A stretch of 56,458 nt of DNA from an uncultured Treponema sp. (GCA_938045195.1 CALINC010000103.1:1-56458); one strand, 5' to 3'; counted from the stretch's first letter, positions 43,724 to 52,437 are shown. The notes: generated by a model not told the origin, from the sequence alone. Made by a program: numbers and translations.

Positions 43724-44827
43724 TTACTCCGCTTGCATAGGCATTATAATATGAAAGAAGTCCCCTGCAGGTTCCGGTTTTAGGGTTATCGGTTTCATAG
43801 ATTCCGTAAATTCTATTTTAATTTTGTCTCCTGTTATTGCCTTCAACGGATTTTCAAGATAAACACAATTTACGGCAAACATTACTTCTTCACCGTCATA
43901 TTGGCAAGGTATTTCTTCACGGGCATTTCCTATATCGCTTTCTTTTGAAGAAATAATAAGAGTTCCCGGTATTACATTAAGCAATATTCTTCTGGTTTTT
44001 GCTTCGACAAGAAGTGAAACACGTTTTAATGCTTCAATGAATTCAAGTCTGTCTATTTCAAATGAAAGACTTTGGGTTTCGGGAATTACGCGTTCATAAT
44101 TTGGAAATTGCCCATCTATTAAAACAGAAGAAAATTTATAGGAATTAAAATTAAAAAATATATTTTTTTCTCCAATTGCAATTTCTATATTCCCCTCATC
44201 GGTTGCACGTTTGTTGATTATATTTAAAATTTTAGGGGGAACGATTATTCCTTTAAAATTAGGAAGCGTAATACCGAAATTCTTTTTTATAAAAGCGAGC
44301 CGTCTTCCGTCAGTTGCAACTAGAATAAGGTTATCTTCTTTATTTTCTATATAAACGCCGTTCATAAAATAACGCGTTTCATCATCGGATACGGAAAAGA
44401 TTGTTTGATGAATCATTTCTTTAAATTCTTTTGAAGGAATACTAAAAAAGTTTATGTCATTAGGTTCGGTAAAGGCTGGGAAGTCATTTTCCGGTATTGT
44501 TTTAAGCTGAAATTTTGCTTTTTTTACTGAAGATTTGATAGTCATTTTTTGATCTTTCTGTTCCAGTTCCACTTCACCTTGAGGTAGGGAAGAAAGAATA
44601 CCCATAAATTTATCACAAAATACGGTAGTAGAACCTTCTTCAATAACATTTACCGGTATTTTTGTTTCAAAGCTAACTTTTATGTCTGTTGCTTTTATTA
44701 TAAGGCTTCCATCCTTTGCTGATAATAAAACATTTGAAAGAATTGTTAAAGCTGTTTTAGTTGCTATAATTTCTTGAGCTATTGAAATTTCTTTCAGCAG
44801 TGTGTCTCTGTCAAAATTTATTTTCAT
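43724..44827 (-). CDS. dnaN: DNA polymerase III beta sliding clamp
   Basis: A 367-residue clamp with three repeated domains. The start MKINFDRDTLLKEISIAQEIIATK and segments LVATDGRRLAFIKK, PNYERVIP and the end ITLKPEPAGDFFHIIMPM are typical. It forms a ring dimer around DNA to hold polymerase III and other clamp-binding proteins. Strong GGAG upstream. dnaA is not in the window; in several treponemes dnaA, dnaN and recF are linked, so it may be elsewhere. Confidence 0.97.
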   Translation of the reverse strand: MKINFDRDTLLKEISIAQEIIATKTALTILSNVLLSAKDGSLIIKATDIKVSFETKIPVNVIEEGSTTVFCDKFMGILSSLPQGEVELEQKDQKMTIKSSVKKAKFQLKTIPENDFPAFTEPNDINFFSIPSKEFKEMIHQTIFSVSDDETRYFMNGVYIENKEDNLILVATDGRRLAFIKKNFGITLPNFKGIIVPPKILNIINKRATDEGNIEIAIGEKNIFFNFNSYKFSSVLIDGQFPNYERVIPETQSLSFEIDRLEFIEALKRVSLLVEAKTRRILLNVIPGTLIISSKESDIGNAREEIPCQYDGEEVMFAVNCVYLENPLKAITGDKIKIEFTESMKPITLKPEPAGDFFHIIMPMQAE

Positions 44828-45207
44828 TTTTTTCTCTCCTTTATATACATTAGTATATATAATTAGTAGTTATATTAGTAGAGCCTGTGAATTTGTTGAT
44901 AAGTCTATTATTTCTATGCTTTATGAGAAGATAATAGATTTATAACACCGTATTGTTTTACACATTTTATTGGTATGTGGTCACAATACTAAAAGTTATT
45001 CACAAAAATCTATGCTATATTAACATATATTGCAAAAAAAATACAGAGGTTATGCAGAAAATTATAGTTTTTTATTTTCATTTTTTATAAAAAATACTTG
45101 AAAATATGCAGTTATAAGTATATACTATGTAATAAGTTTGGGTAAAGCCATTCTAGAGTATTGGGCGGTAATACCGATAAAAAACGATTTCTATAAAAGG
45201 AAAAAAG
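44828..45207. other. Candidate origin-type intergenic region
   Basis: A 380-base AT-rich gap between divergently transcribed dnaN and the chemoreceptor-like gene. It has one perfect DnaA box TTATTCACA (44996-45004) and a near match TTTTACACA (44956-44964). No gene is seen. Strand bias of flanking genes changes here. Few boxes mean this may be only the dnaN promoter region. Confidence 0.5.
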
Positions 45208-46773
45208 ATGAAAAATTATATAAAAATTATATTTGCTTTTTGCGGTATCGTTTTAGCTTTAGGGATTGCAGGAGCTGCCTTTGTAATTGCGGCAAAACCG
45301 TCTTCAAATTTTCAATTGAATATAAATTATTTGACGGAATATGAATTTTATGCAGAAAGTTTAAAAGCTGATATGTATAGAACTGCTGCTGCAGACGGAA
45401 TCTTTTTTGCGTCAAATTTTCAGCGGAAAATAACCGAAACGGAGCAATATTTTTTAAATTTAAAGACTCTTCTTGTATCTTCTGTAGGTACGGAAAAAGA
45501 AACCGTTTTTGCTTATAATGGGTATGAAAGTGCAAATAAAAAGCTTTTTCAAAGTCTTAATGTATGGCGGCAGGAATTTGAAACGAGCAGAGATTCTTCC
45601 GCACAAACTTTTCAGCCTGTTATTGAGCAATTTAATTCTGTTAAGAAAAGTTTTGAAAATTTAAAAACCGTATATCAAAATAATTTTCTTAAACAAGAAA
45701 AAAAAGCAAAAGCTTTTTCTATTGTGCTTATTATTTTAGCTTGGGGAATTGGTGTATTTTTGACATGGCTGCTTTCTTCGTTTATTTATTCAATACATAT
45801 AGAACGGGAACGTTTAAGAAAAGCTAAACTTAGGATTCATTTAGGTCCTAAAAGTGAGAACAATGAAGGCGCGACATCTTCGGCTAATTCAAATAGTGTG
45901 TCTCAACAGCTGGTATCTTTTTCGATGCAGAAAACTGCAAAAAAAGAAATTTCATCTATACGGCAATATGACGGAGCTGTTATATTGAAAAAAAACACTG
46001 GAAATAGTGAAAATATTCAGTCGGTAAAAAATAGTTTTTCGGCTGAAACAGATCAGGTTATTGAAAATTATGCGAATTCTTCAGAAAATGCCGACTATAT
46101 TAAATTAAAAGAAGATTATTCAAAATTAAAAATATTATCAAATGAATTGCAAACTTCAAAAACTGAGCTTGAAAAAAAATGTGCTGAACTTGAACTTTCT
46201 TATTCGGAATTGAAAGAAAAGCAAATTTTTATTGGTGAAAATAGAGAAGAACGGGTTGTACAAGTTAAGACCTTTTTAGAAGAAGTACAAATGACAGCGG
46301 CAACGGCACAGGATGACGCAATGGTTGCAGAAGAGCTTGTTAAAACTTTTAAAGAAGGGCATACTCTTTTTAAAACTACATACGAAAAAATTGTATATAT
46401 CAATCAAAGCGTTTCTAAAATACGTGAAATGGCTGAGGTAATTTCCGGAATTGCGGAACAAACGAAGATGCTCAGTATGAATGCGGCGATTGAAGCGGCA
46501 CATGCCGGCGAATACGGAAAAGGGTTTGCCGTAGTTGCTGAGGAATTGGGAAGACTTGCCGTTGCAGCTTTAGAGAGCTCTTCCGATATAGGCAAGACCG
46601 TTAGCGAGGTTATAAAGAGCATCGCTTTCACAGCGCAGAGCAGCGAGTCGCTTGATAAAGCCTTTGACGAACTTAATATTAAAACGAATAAAATGTATTC
46701 TACCGTTACGGAATTTTCCGATAATATGGTAAATACATTTCAAAAAACCGATAAGGTATTAAAATTACTGTAG
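45208..46773 (+). CDS. Methyl-accepting chemotaxis-like protein
   Basis: A 521-residue receptor with two membrane helices (about 6-26 and 168-190) around a helical periplasmic domain of about 140 residues. The signalling domain near the C-terminus contains the hairpin tip EVISGIAEQTKMLSMNAAIEAAHAGEYGKGFAVVAEELGRLA. A conventional HAMP domain is not obvious; a long Ser-rich linker and a coiled coil (about 270-355) replace it. It would signal to CheA/CheW. It precedes cobalamin genes but is probably a separate unit. Confidence 0.85.
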   Translation: MKNYIKIIFAFCGIVLALGIAGAAFVIAAKPSSNFQLNINYLTEYEFYAESLKADMYRTAAADGIFFASNFQRKITETEQYFLNLKTLLVSSVGTEKETVFAYNGYESANKKLFQSLNVWRQEFETSRDSSAQTFQPVIEQFNSVKKSFENLKTVYQNNFLKQEKKAKAFSIVLIILAWGIGVFLTWLLSSFIYSIHIERERLRKAKLRIHLGPKSENNEGATSSANSNSVSQQLVSFSMQKTAKKEISSIRQYDGAVILKKNTGNSENIQSVKNSFSAETDQVIENYANSSENADYIKLKEDYSKLKILSNELQTSKTELEKKCAELELSYSELKEKQIFIGENREERVVQVKTFLEEVQMTAATAQDDAMVAEELVKTFKEGHTLFKTTYEKIVYINQSVSKIREMAEVISGIAEQTKMLSMNAAIEAAHAGEYGKGFAVVAEELGRLAVAALESSSDIGKTVSEVIKSIAFTAQSSESLDKAFDELNIKTNKMYSTVTEFSDNMVNTFQKTDKVLKLL

Positions 46774-46776
46774 AAA

Positions 46777-47526
46777 ATGGCAAAATTATTTGTTGTAGGC
46801 ATAGGTCCCGGCGGGGCGCAATATATGTCGGTCCAAGCAGCCGAGTCATTGAAAAAAGCCGAAATTATTGTAGGCTACTCCGGGTATATACCATATATTG
46901 CGCACTTAATAGACGGAAAACAAATTTTTGAAACCGGAATGACCGGCGAAGTTGAACGGTGTAAATATGCGGTTGAGAAAACGGCGGCGGGTAAAACTGT
47001 TGCTGTTATAAGTACCGGAGATTCCGGATTGTATGGAATGGCAGGTCTTATTTTAGAACTAGCGGCGGATTTATCTTTGCAAACGGGAAAACCTCAGATT
47101 GAAGTGGAAATTGTTCCGGGTATATCGGCGGCATTTGCGGCAGCTTCAAAATTGGGAGCTCCTTTAATGCATGATACGGCAATTATCAGTTTGTCGGATA
47201 GACTTACCGATTATGCCGTAATAAAAAAAAGAATAAAACTTGCCGCCGAAGCTGATTTTGTAATTGCAATATATAATCCTAAATCGAAAACCCGTATTTC
47301 ATATATTGAAGAAGCCGTAAAAATAATTTCATCATTTAGAAAACCGGCTACGCCTGTGGGTATCGTAAAAAATGCATGTCGTGAAAATGAGGATATAATA
47401 ATAACAGAACTTGATAAAATAAATTACGAAATAATAGATATGTTTACGGTTATTATAATAGGAAATTCAAGTACCTATATTCAAAACGGAAAAATAATTA
47501 CACCGCGGGGTTATACATTAAAATGA
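46777..47526 (+). CDS. cobJ: Precorrin-3B C17-methyltransferase
   Basis: A 249-residue tetrapyrrole methylase of the cobalamin pathway which contracts the ring and adds the C17 methyl group (CbiH/CobJ). The motif VGIGPGGAQYMSVQAAESLKKAE at the start, GDSGLYGMAGLILEL, VPGISAAFAAASKLGAPLMHD and IYNPKSKTR are diagnostic. Its ATGA overlaps cobK, so they are co-translated. The rest of the pathway is not here, so it may use imported precursors or genes elsewhere. Confidence 0.93.
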   Translation: MAKLFVVGIGPGGAQYMSVQAAESLKKAEIIVGYSGYIPYIAHLIDGKQIFETGMTGEVERCKYAVEKTAAGKTVAVISTGDSGLYGMAGLILELAADLSLQTGKPQIEVEIVPGISAAFAAASKLGAPLMHDTAIISLSDRLTDYAVIKKRIKLAAEADFVIAIYNPKSKTRISYIEEAVKIISSFRKPATPVGIVKNACRENEDIIITELDKINYEIIDMFTVIIIGNSSTYIQNGKIITPRGYTLK

Positions 47527-48272
47527 TATGGATTGTCGGCGGAACAAGTGAAGCAGGAATCCTTGCAGAAGATTTTAATAGAAGCGGTGCGGCTTATATT
47601 ATGACTATTGCAACCGAAGAAGGAAAAGATTTTTTTAAACACTGCAATATAAAAATAGGAAGAATGACAAAAACAGAAATGGTTGCATTTTGTCAAGCTG
47701 AAAAAATAAGTACTGTTGCGGATTTAAGCCATCCTTATGCACTTATTGTTTCTCAGAATGCAAAAGAAGCTGCTCAGGAATTAGGTATAAAATATGTTAA
47801 GTTTTTACGTTCGTCGGTAACTGAATACAAAAATATGTTACACTTTCAAAATATTGAAGGCGTATGTCAATTTTTATCTACGCTAAAATCTTCTACTGTT
47901 TTTTTTACTACAGGTTCAAAGAATATCTCCGACTTTGAAAAATACCGCAGGTTGAACCGATTTGTTTATAGAGTTTTACCTACGGCTGATAGCATAGAAA
48001 AATGTAAAGCATGCGGAGTTACAACGCAAGATATTGTTGCCATTGTAGGTCCCGTTTCGCAAGAACTAAATGTTGCAATGTTTCGGGAATATAATGCCGA
48101 ATATGTTGTGCTTAAAGACAGCGGCTCGTCAGGCGGGGTAAATGAAAAACTGGGGGCTTGCGCTGCATTAAAAATTATGCCGATTATGATTGATAGGCAA
48201 GACCAAGACGGAATAAGCAGCATTGAGAAAATAAAAGAAGAGGTTTTGCAGAATGAATATGCTTCGCATTGA
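47523..48272 (+). CDS. cobK: Precorrin-6x reductase-like protein
   Basis: A 249-residue NAD(P)H-dependent reductase of corrin synthesis (CbiJ/CobK). WIVGGTSEAGILAEDF at the start is the nucleotide-binding loop, and DLSHPYALIVSQNAKEAA, VYRVLPTADSIEKCKACG and VLKDSGSSGGVNEKLGA are family landmarks. Start at 47523 overlaps cobJ by four bases; the end overlaps the ABC ATPase gene by 20 bases. The cluster is tightly packed, implying one transcript. Confidence 0.9.
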   Translation: MIWIVGGTSEAGILAEDFNRSGAAYIMTIATEEGKDFFKHCNIKIGRMTKTEMVAFCQAEKISTVADLSHPYALIVSQNAKEAAQELGIKYVKFLRSSVTEYKNMLHFQNIEGVCQFLSTLKSSTVFFTTGSKNISDFEKYRRLNRFVYRVLPTADSIEKCKACGVTTQDIVAIVGPVSQELNVAMFREYNAEYVVLKDSGSSGGVNEKLGACAALKIMPIMIDRQDQDGISSIEKIKEEVLQNEYASH

Positions 48273-49029
48273 AAACCTATGCCTTTCATACGGCAGCAAA
48301 AATGTCATTGAAAATGTAAATATGAATGTTGCTGCCGGTCAAGTGGTTTCGATAATAGGTCCTAATGCTTCCGGTAAATCTACGATTTTAAAAGCCATTG
48401 CCGGGATTATAAAACCGGTATCAGGTACGATTTTTATTGGGGAAGAAGAAATCTCAAAGATGAAGCAAAAAGAAATTGCAAAAAAAATTTCTATTTTATT
48501 GCAGCAAAATAAATGCCCTGAAGAAATTACCGTAGAAGAGCTTGTCTTTTTTGGACGCTATCCGTATAAAAAATGGTTTGAAGCTTTTGAAGAAGCAGAT
48601 AATAAGATCATAGAAAATGTTTTACAACTTACTAATATGTTGGAACTGCGGTATAAAACATTAGACAGTCTTTCGGGTGGTGAAAAACAAAGGGCGTGGA
48701 TTGCAATGGCTCTTGCACAAGAACCCAGTATACTTTTATTTGATGAACCTACTTCTTTTTTAGACCCTGCACATCAAATAGAATTTTTAGAACTTATAAA
48801 CAAGTTAAATGAAAAAACGAATACATCTATTATTCTTGTATTACATGATTTAAATCAAGCTGCACGTTACGGTAATTATATTTTTGCATTAAAGGATAAA
48901 AAAGTTTTTGTACAAGGTACGCCGGAAGAAGTATTAACATCTGAGAATATTTATTCTATTTATAATATTAAGACAGAAGTTGTAAAAGTTTTAAACCATT
49001 TAACGATTGTTCCCATTTCCAATATTTAA
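48253..49029 (+). CDS. ABC transporter ATPase, FecE/BtuD-like
   Basis: A 258-residue ATPase of the iron-siderophore/cobalamin import family. Walker A GPNASGKST, Q-loop ILLQQNKCPE, signature SLSGGEKQRAW, Walker B ILLFDEPTSFLD and switch His in VLHDLNQAARYGN are all intact. A permease and binding protein are not beside it. Overlap with cobK suggests it takes up cobalamin precursors or cobalt chelates. ATG at 48253 or two codons later are possible starts. Confidence 0.88.
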   Translation: MNMLRIENLCLSYGSKNVIENVNMNVAAGQVVSIIGPNASGKSTILKAIAGIIKPVSGTIFIGEEEISKMKQKEIAKKISILLQQNKCPEEITVEELVFFGRYPYKKWFEAFEEADNKIIENVLQLTNMLELRYKTLDSLSGGEKQRAWIAMALAQEPSILLFDEPTSFLDPAHQIEFLELINKLNEKTNTSIILVLHDLNQAARYGNYIFALKDKKVFVQGTPEEVLTSENIYSIYNIKTEVVKVLNHLTIVPISNI

Positions 49030-49062
49030 TACTGTTATATTAGTATTAGCACTTAAAAATTT

Positions 49063-49209
49063 TTATACGGCTTCATCATGAGAAATAATAATGACAATTT
49101 TGTCTTTAGATTTGTTAAGGAGTCCCGTTAAAATTGACTGAATAGTATGTATGTCTAAATAGGCAAATGTTTCATCTAAAATAATTACATCTTTATTCGT
49201 GCGGAGGGT
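49063..49209 (-). pseudogene. C-terminal fragment of ABC exporter ATPase
   Basis: A 48-residue remnant without a start codon. It contains Walker B DVIILDETFAYLDIHTIQS, the D-loop and the switch His in ISHDEAV. The first residues (TLRTNKD) correspond to the segment just before Walker B, so everything upstream is missing. It matches in kind the part absent from the broken exporter gene at 6853-7818, but whether it came from that gene is unproven. Confidence 0.75.
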
Positions 49210-49259
49210 TTAATATCCTGTTGCTGTGCAACGTACGCTCTGCGTCGTAACAAAGGGTA

Positions 49260-49511
49260 TTAAAGCTCGACTGCAAATTCCTTGTATTTTTCTTTTAACT
49301 CATCTACGGTAATATCGGTTTTGTTGTTTATCCAAGAAATTTTTCCGTTTTTTAAGAATTGAATATGCGGGCTTGTTTCAACGATTAAAAATAAATTGTG
49401 CCTGGTGATTATTGTGCTGCCTTTCCGTTTTTTTAAAAGGCTTGTTAGATTTTCCGCATTGACCGGATATAGAGAAGCATATTCTTTTTTTGTACCCGAA
49501 TGAAATGTCAA
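49260..49511 (-). pseudogene. C-terminal fragment of ABC ATPase
   Basis: An 83-codon frame with KGSTIITRHNLFLIVETSPHIQFLKNGKISW, which resembles the switch His and the last strands of an ABC ATPase. Walker A, signature and Walker B are absent. Its first 30 residues may be linker or unrelated. It directly precedes, on the minus-strand map, the ABC exporter fragment and follows the two membrane paralogues, so it may be the damaged ATPase of that transporter. Confidence 0.55.
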
Positions 49512-49528
49512 AAATCATAAACTTCTCC

Positions 49529-50125
49529 TTATAGTTGCATACGATATTTAAGTGAACGGGAATTTAATTCACATAACAAACTCCAAAATACGGCAGAACT
49601 CCAGCTAAAAATAATTTTAATAAATAATATTTTTATAAAAAAAATACAAATAAGAATTGCAAAACTTATCGTAATTGCGATTGATGCAGCTGTATTTTCC
49701 GCTCCGTTTACATAAGTTGCGGAAATTTGCATAATTGCCGATGAAAAAACTACAATCGGATATATCCAAGAAATATCCAAAAAAGAAAATACACCTTTTA
49801 TGTTTGAAACGTTAGCCAACACAATAATGCCGGCGATTATTGATGAGAATAACAGTTTAGTTAGAAAAAGGTAAATAGATTTTATACGTATATTTTCTAA
49901 AAACAAAATCCCTTTGTAAAAAATATCGGTCAAGTATGAGTTATAAATATATTGCCCTATTGCTAGTATAATAAACGCTAAAATAGTAAAATCCTGCATG
50001 TTCGACTTTCGTACATTCGGAAAATATGAAAAACAAATAACAATAGCTGTTAATACCCATACTCTATAGTTATATCTAAATTCATATAATTCTTTTTTGA
50101 ATATAATTGTTAGATCTGATTTCAT
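49529..50125 (-). CDS. ABC-2-like membrane protein (paralogue A)
   Basis: A 198-residue protein with about six membrane helices, starting with a charged cytoplasmic patch (LTIIFKKELYEFRYNYRVW) as in ABC-2 permeases. It ends in Ser-Leu-Lys-Tyr-Arg-Met-Gln-Leu. The next gene (50229-50837) is clearly related. It may form the membrane part of a two-permease exporter whose ATPase is the broken frame at 49260. The substrate is unknown. Ribosome site: a weak GGTATT before the ATG. Confidence 0.6.
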   Translation of the reverse strand: MKSDLTIIFKKELYEFRYNYRVWVLTAIVICFSYFPNVRKSNMQDFTILAFIILAIGQYIYNSYLTDIFYKGILFLENIRIKSIYLFLTKLLFSSIIAGIIVLANVSNIKGVFSFLDISWIYPIVVFSSAIMQISATYVNGAENTAASIAITISFAILICIFFIKILFIKIIFSWSSAVFWSLLCELNSRSLKYRMQL

Positions 50126-50228
50126 ATTTTTAATACCTTTCTAAATAAAATTGTTTATTATAATTTTTATATATCATAGCGGATAAATAATCAAGCCGAT
50201 AGCGAAATATTGTAAATGTTATCGTTTT

Positions 50229-50837
50229 TTATAGTTGTGTACGGTATATTTTAGAGTATACAATTTTCATCGCACTAAATAATAAAAAACAAGTGAGTAC
50301 AATACTAAAAACAACTTTTAATATAAAATAAGTAATGGAAACAATAAATGCAAAAACAATAGTTGTTATCAAAACTGAAATAACTGCCGAAGTCATTTCG
50401 GCACATTTTGAAAAAACGGATGCAATATACATAAGAGCGGAAAAAAATATGCACAGCGGTACAATCCAAAATATATCAAAAAAATTTGCGTAGGGAATAA
50501 TATGCGGTATATTTATTAACATTGCGATACCGCTTAATATCCCCGAAATTATTAATTTAATACAAAAAACGATTAAAACACTGCCTTGTATATTATGTAA
50601 AAAGAGCGAGCCGCCCCATTTTATATCATTGAGATATGAGTCATACACATATTGTCCGCCTGCAAATATTGAAAAAAGAAGACCAAGTATGAATTGATGA
50701 TACGGCTCAGTTATTTGCGGTAGATACGGTATTGCAGCCCAAACGATAACATTCAACCAAGATTTAACATTAAAACATAATTCAAAAATTTCTTTTTTTA
50801 TAAAATCAATTTTTAACATTGCAAATCTCCTTATCAT
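50229..50837 (-). CDS. ABC-2-like membrane protein (paralogue B)
   Basis: A 202-residue membrane protein with about six helices and the same layout as paralogue A: charged start (IDFIKKEIFELCFNVKSW), the GQYVYDSYLNDI segment matching GQYIYNSYLTDI, and an end in Tyr-Arg-Thr-Gln-Leu. The internal Met-7 is also a possible start, with GGAG upstream. It is 103 bases upstream of paralogue A in the same direction. Confidence 0.6.
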   Translation of the reverse strand: MIRRFAMLKIDFIKKEIFELCFNVKSWLNVIVWAAIPYLPQITEPYHQFILGLLFSIFAGGQYVYDSYLNDIKWGGSLFLHNIQGSVLIVFCIKLIISGILSGIAMLINIPHIIPYANFFDIFWIVPLCIFFSALMYIASVFSKCAEMTSAVISVLITTIVFAFIVSITYFILKVVFSIVLTCFLLFSAMKIVYSKIYRTQL

Positions 50838-50945
50838 ATTTACCCCACCAATACCGAATACATTAAATACTTTTATATGCAGGTACTAATAATATATCAC
50901 TTAGAATAAAAAAATCAAACATAAAATTCTATATGCTTAACTTTT

Positions 50946-51051
50946 TTATAGTTGTATACGATATTTGACTGAATAGGAAACTTTATTGGAAATAAAAACT
51001 ATCAAGATAAAAATCATAGTCGCTATTATCCGTTTCTTCATTCCGTGCAAA
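50946..51051 (-). pseudogene. 3' remnant of a third membrane paralogue, cut at attC
   Basis: An open frame from the attC edge (51051) to TAA at 50946-50948. It has a hydrophobic helix (IIATMIFILIVFI) and ends in Ser-Val-Lys-Tyr-Arg-Ile-Gln-Leu, the same tail as paralogues A and B. Everything upstream has been replaced by the attC site. Confidence 0.7.
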
Positions 51052-51172
51052 GCCTAACGGGCGGAGGATAAGCTGCAAGAAGCGAGAAAGCCGAAAGGCT
51101 TTTGAGCTTTGCCGTCAGCTTAACCTGCATTTGTGTCTTGCCGCAATGTCAGCGTTGAAGCGGGTGTTAGAC
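51052..51172 (-). repeat. attC site, composite, at array inner edge
   Basis: On the cassette (minus) strand it begins with GTCTAAC (51172-51166) after the PIN toxin stop and ends with GTTAGGC (51058-51052). GCTTCAACGCTG pairs imperfectly with GCAGGTTAAGC. Its downstream half (51052 to about 51120) matches the GC-rich element at 6787-6866. The TAA stop of the toxin lies inside the first box. Confidence 0.82.
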
Positions 51173-51595
51173 TTTAATTTTTTTATTATTGCTTATAAAT
51201 TCTTTAGGTGTTTGCACTATTATTTCTCTTTCTTTATAATCTTTTATATTTCGTGTTAATAATATTTCTATTACATACTGCATTGCCGTATAATATTGTA
51301 AAGCATCTTTGAAATCTGAGAACTTTGAGTTTAAAGCTAAATCTACTTCTTTTTCTTCTACTGATATTACTTTAACAAGCGACCTCAGTTTCCGTAATGC
51401 TTCTTTTGATTTTTGTATGCCTAATAACTTTCTAAGTATATAATATACATTTGAAAATACCAACGATGTTGTGTATAAAATAATTTTTCTTGTATCACTT
51501 AAAGAAAACACATAAGCAGCATATTCATAATACGGTTCCCGTTGGCATAAAATATCTAAAATTACATCTGAATCAACAAATATTTTTTTACTCAT
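51167..51595 (-). CDS. PIN-domain toxin
   Basis: A 142-residue PIN-type ribonuclease toxin starting with the ATG at 51595. The first strand KIFVDSDVILDIL has the acidic pair, TTSLVFSNVYYILRK is the next, and FSDFKDALQYYTAMQYVIEILLTRNIKDY holds the distal acidic cluster; Lys replaces the usual Glu in DFKDA. The frame is joined upstream to an antitoxin-like sequence without a stop, so a fusion or a frameshift is present. It ends in the attC box. Confidence 0.75.
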   Translation of the reverse strand: MSKKIFVDSDVILDILCQREPYYEYAAYVFSLSDTRKIILYTTSLVFSNVYYILRKLLGIQKSKEALRKLRSLVKVISVEEKEVDLALNSKFSDFKDALQYYTAMQYVIEILLTRNIKDYKEREIIVQTPKEFISNNKKIKV

Positions 51596-51827
51596 ATTTT
51601 TTTCCAAATAACTCATATAACTTATATTTTCTAAATCCTGCTCTCTTATAATGCCGCTCAATTCTTTGACCAGCGGAGATATTTCTTCTATCCTTTGATT
51701 TATACCCATTGAATTATTAAAAAGATCTTCAACAAATTTTGACATACTTTTTTTATTTTTGACCGCATAATGTCTCATCGATTCAGCAATATTTTTATCT
51801 ATATTTTAAAATTAATTCAGTTTTCAT
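51595..51827 (-). pseudogene. Frameshifted ribbon-helix-helix antitoxin of PIN toxin
   Basis: The ATG at 51827 has a strong AGAGGTGA site and opens MKTELILK, then the frame stops at 51795. In another frame, KIDKNIAESMRHYAVKNKKSMSKFVEDLF continues the expected ribbon-helix-helix fold and runs directly into the toxin. One extra T near 51803 and one missing A in a run of seven near 51600 would restore the usual antitoxin-toxin overlap (ATGAGTAA). Either a real double lesion or sequencing errors. Confidence 0.65.
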
Positions 51828-51840
51828 TTAGTCACCTCTC

Positions 51841-52173
51841 TTATATATCATTTAATCCTTTTGCTTCTTTTGCTATAAAGATAATAACTGCAACAATAAG
51901 AATAACAGAATAGCCGAGGCTAATAATCATAGACAATAATTTTGAATATTCCACAAAATGCAAGATGATTCCGAATACAATGGTAAAAGAACCTATACAA
52001 TAGAGAAATATACCTTCTTTGTTAGCAAGGGGCTGTGGATTATACGATTTTTTCTTTTCAACAGGCATTGTATTATATCCGGCTATCAGATTGTAACATT
52101 TACATTCTCTGATTAAAATCCCGAATATAATCATTACAACACCGCTTAAAAGAAAAGCTATAATTGTATACAT
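51841..52173 (-). CDS. DUF3784-family membrane protein
   Basis: A 110-residue protein with three membrane helices (about 4-22, 52-72, 82-102). Between them lies a polar stretch with NLIAGYNTMP, a DUF3784-like motif. The family is common in Firmicutes and Bacteroidetes and has no known function. It shares the cassette with the PIN toxin pair, 13 bases upstream of the antitoxin start. Confidence 0.75.
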   Translation of the reverse strand: MYTIIAFLLSGVVMIIFGILIRECKCYNLIAGYNTMPVEKKKSYNPQPLANKEGIFLYCIGSFTIVFGIILHFVEYSKLLSMIISLGYSVILIVAVIIFIAKEAKGLNDI

Positions 52174-52259
52174 CTATTCTCTCCTATCTGATATTATATC
52201 ATAAAATCTATAAATGATATAGTGATAACATTATTATTTTTACTTCTGTGCGATAGTAA

Positions 52260-52325
52260 GTCTAACATTCGCTTGACCTGCATTTGCGGCTTGTCCGCAA
52301 TGTCAGGTTGAAGCGGGTGTTAGGT
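52260..52325 (-). repeat. attC site
   Basis: On the minus strand ACCTAAC (52325-52319) to GTTAGAC (52266-52260). CGCTTCAACCTG pairs with CAGGTCAAGCG around CATT and GCGG, leaving one extra C unpaired on the left arm. A 66-base site of the same type as 55374-55439. Confidence 0.9.
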
Positions 52326-52400
52326 TTTAGTTTTTTTTAACTCCTATAAATAGCTTCGTACAACATCAATAATATAAAGTATTTTCTCTAGTTTGCCAAT

Positions 52401-52427
52401 GAAACACCTCAAAATAAGAGGTGTTTC
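52401..52427. terminator. Hairpin after DUF2628 gene
   Basis: Perfect 10-bp arms 52401-52410 and 52418-52427 with a 7-base loop. It lies between the stop of the DUF2628-like gene and its attC. A T-run occurs on the plus side four bases on, so it fits a plus-strand terminator better than a minus-strand one. Confidence 0.55.
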
Positions 52428-52437
52428 AACAATTTTT

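Noticed and set aside
52174..52259. A hidden attC between the DUF3784 gene and its upstream attC, or between it and the PIN pair
   Set aside because: No GTTRRRY/RYYYAAC pair with inner arms was found, so the two units are treated as one cassette.
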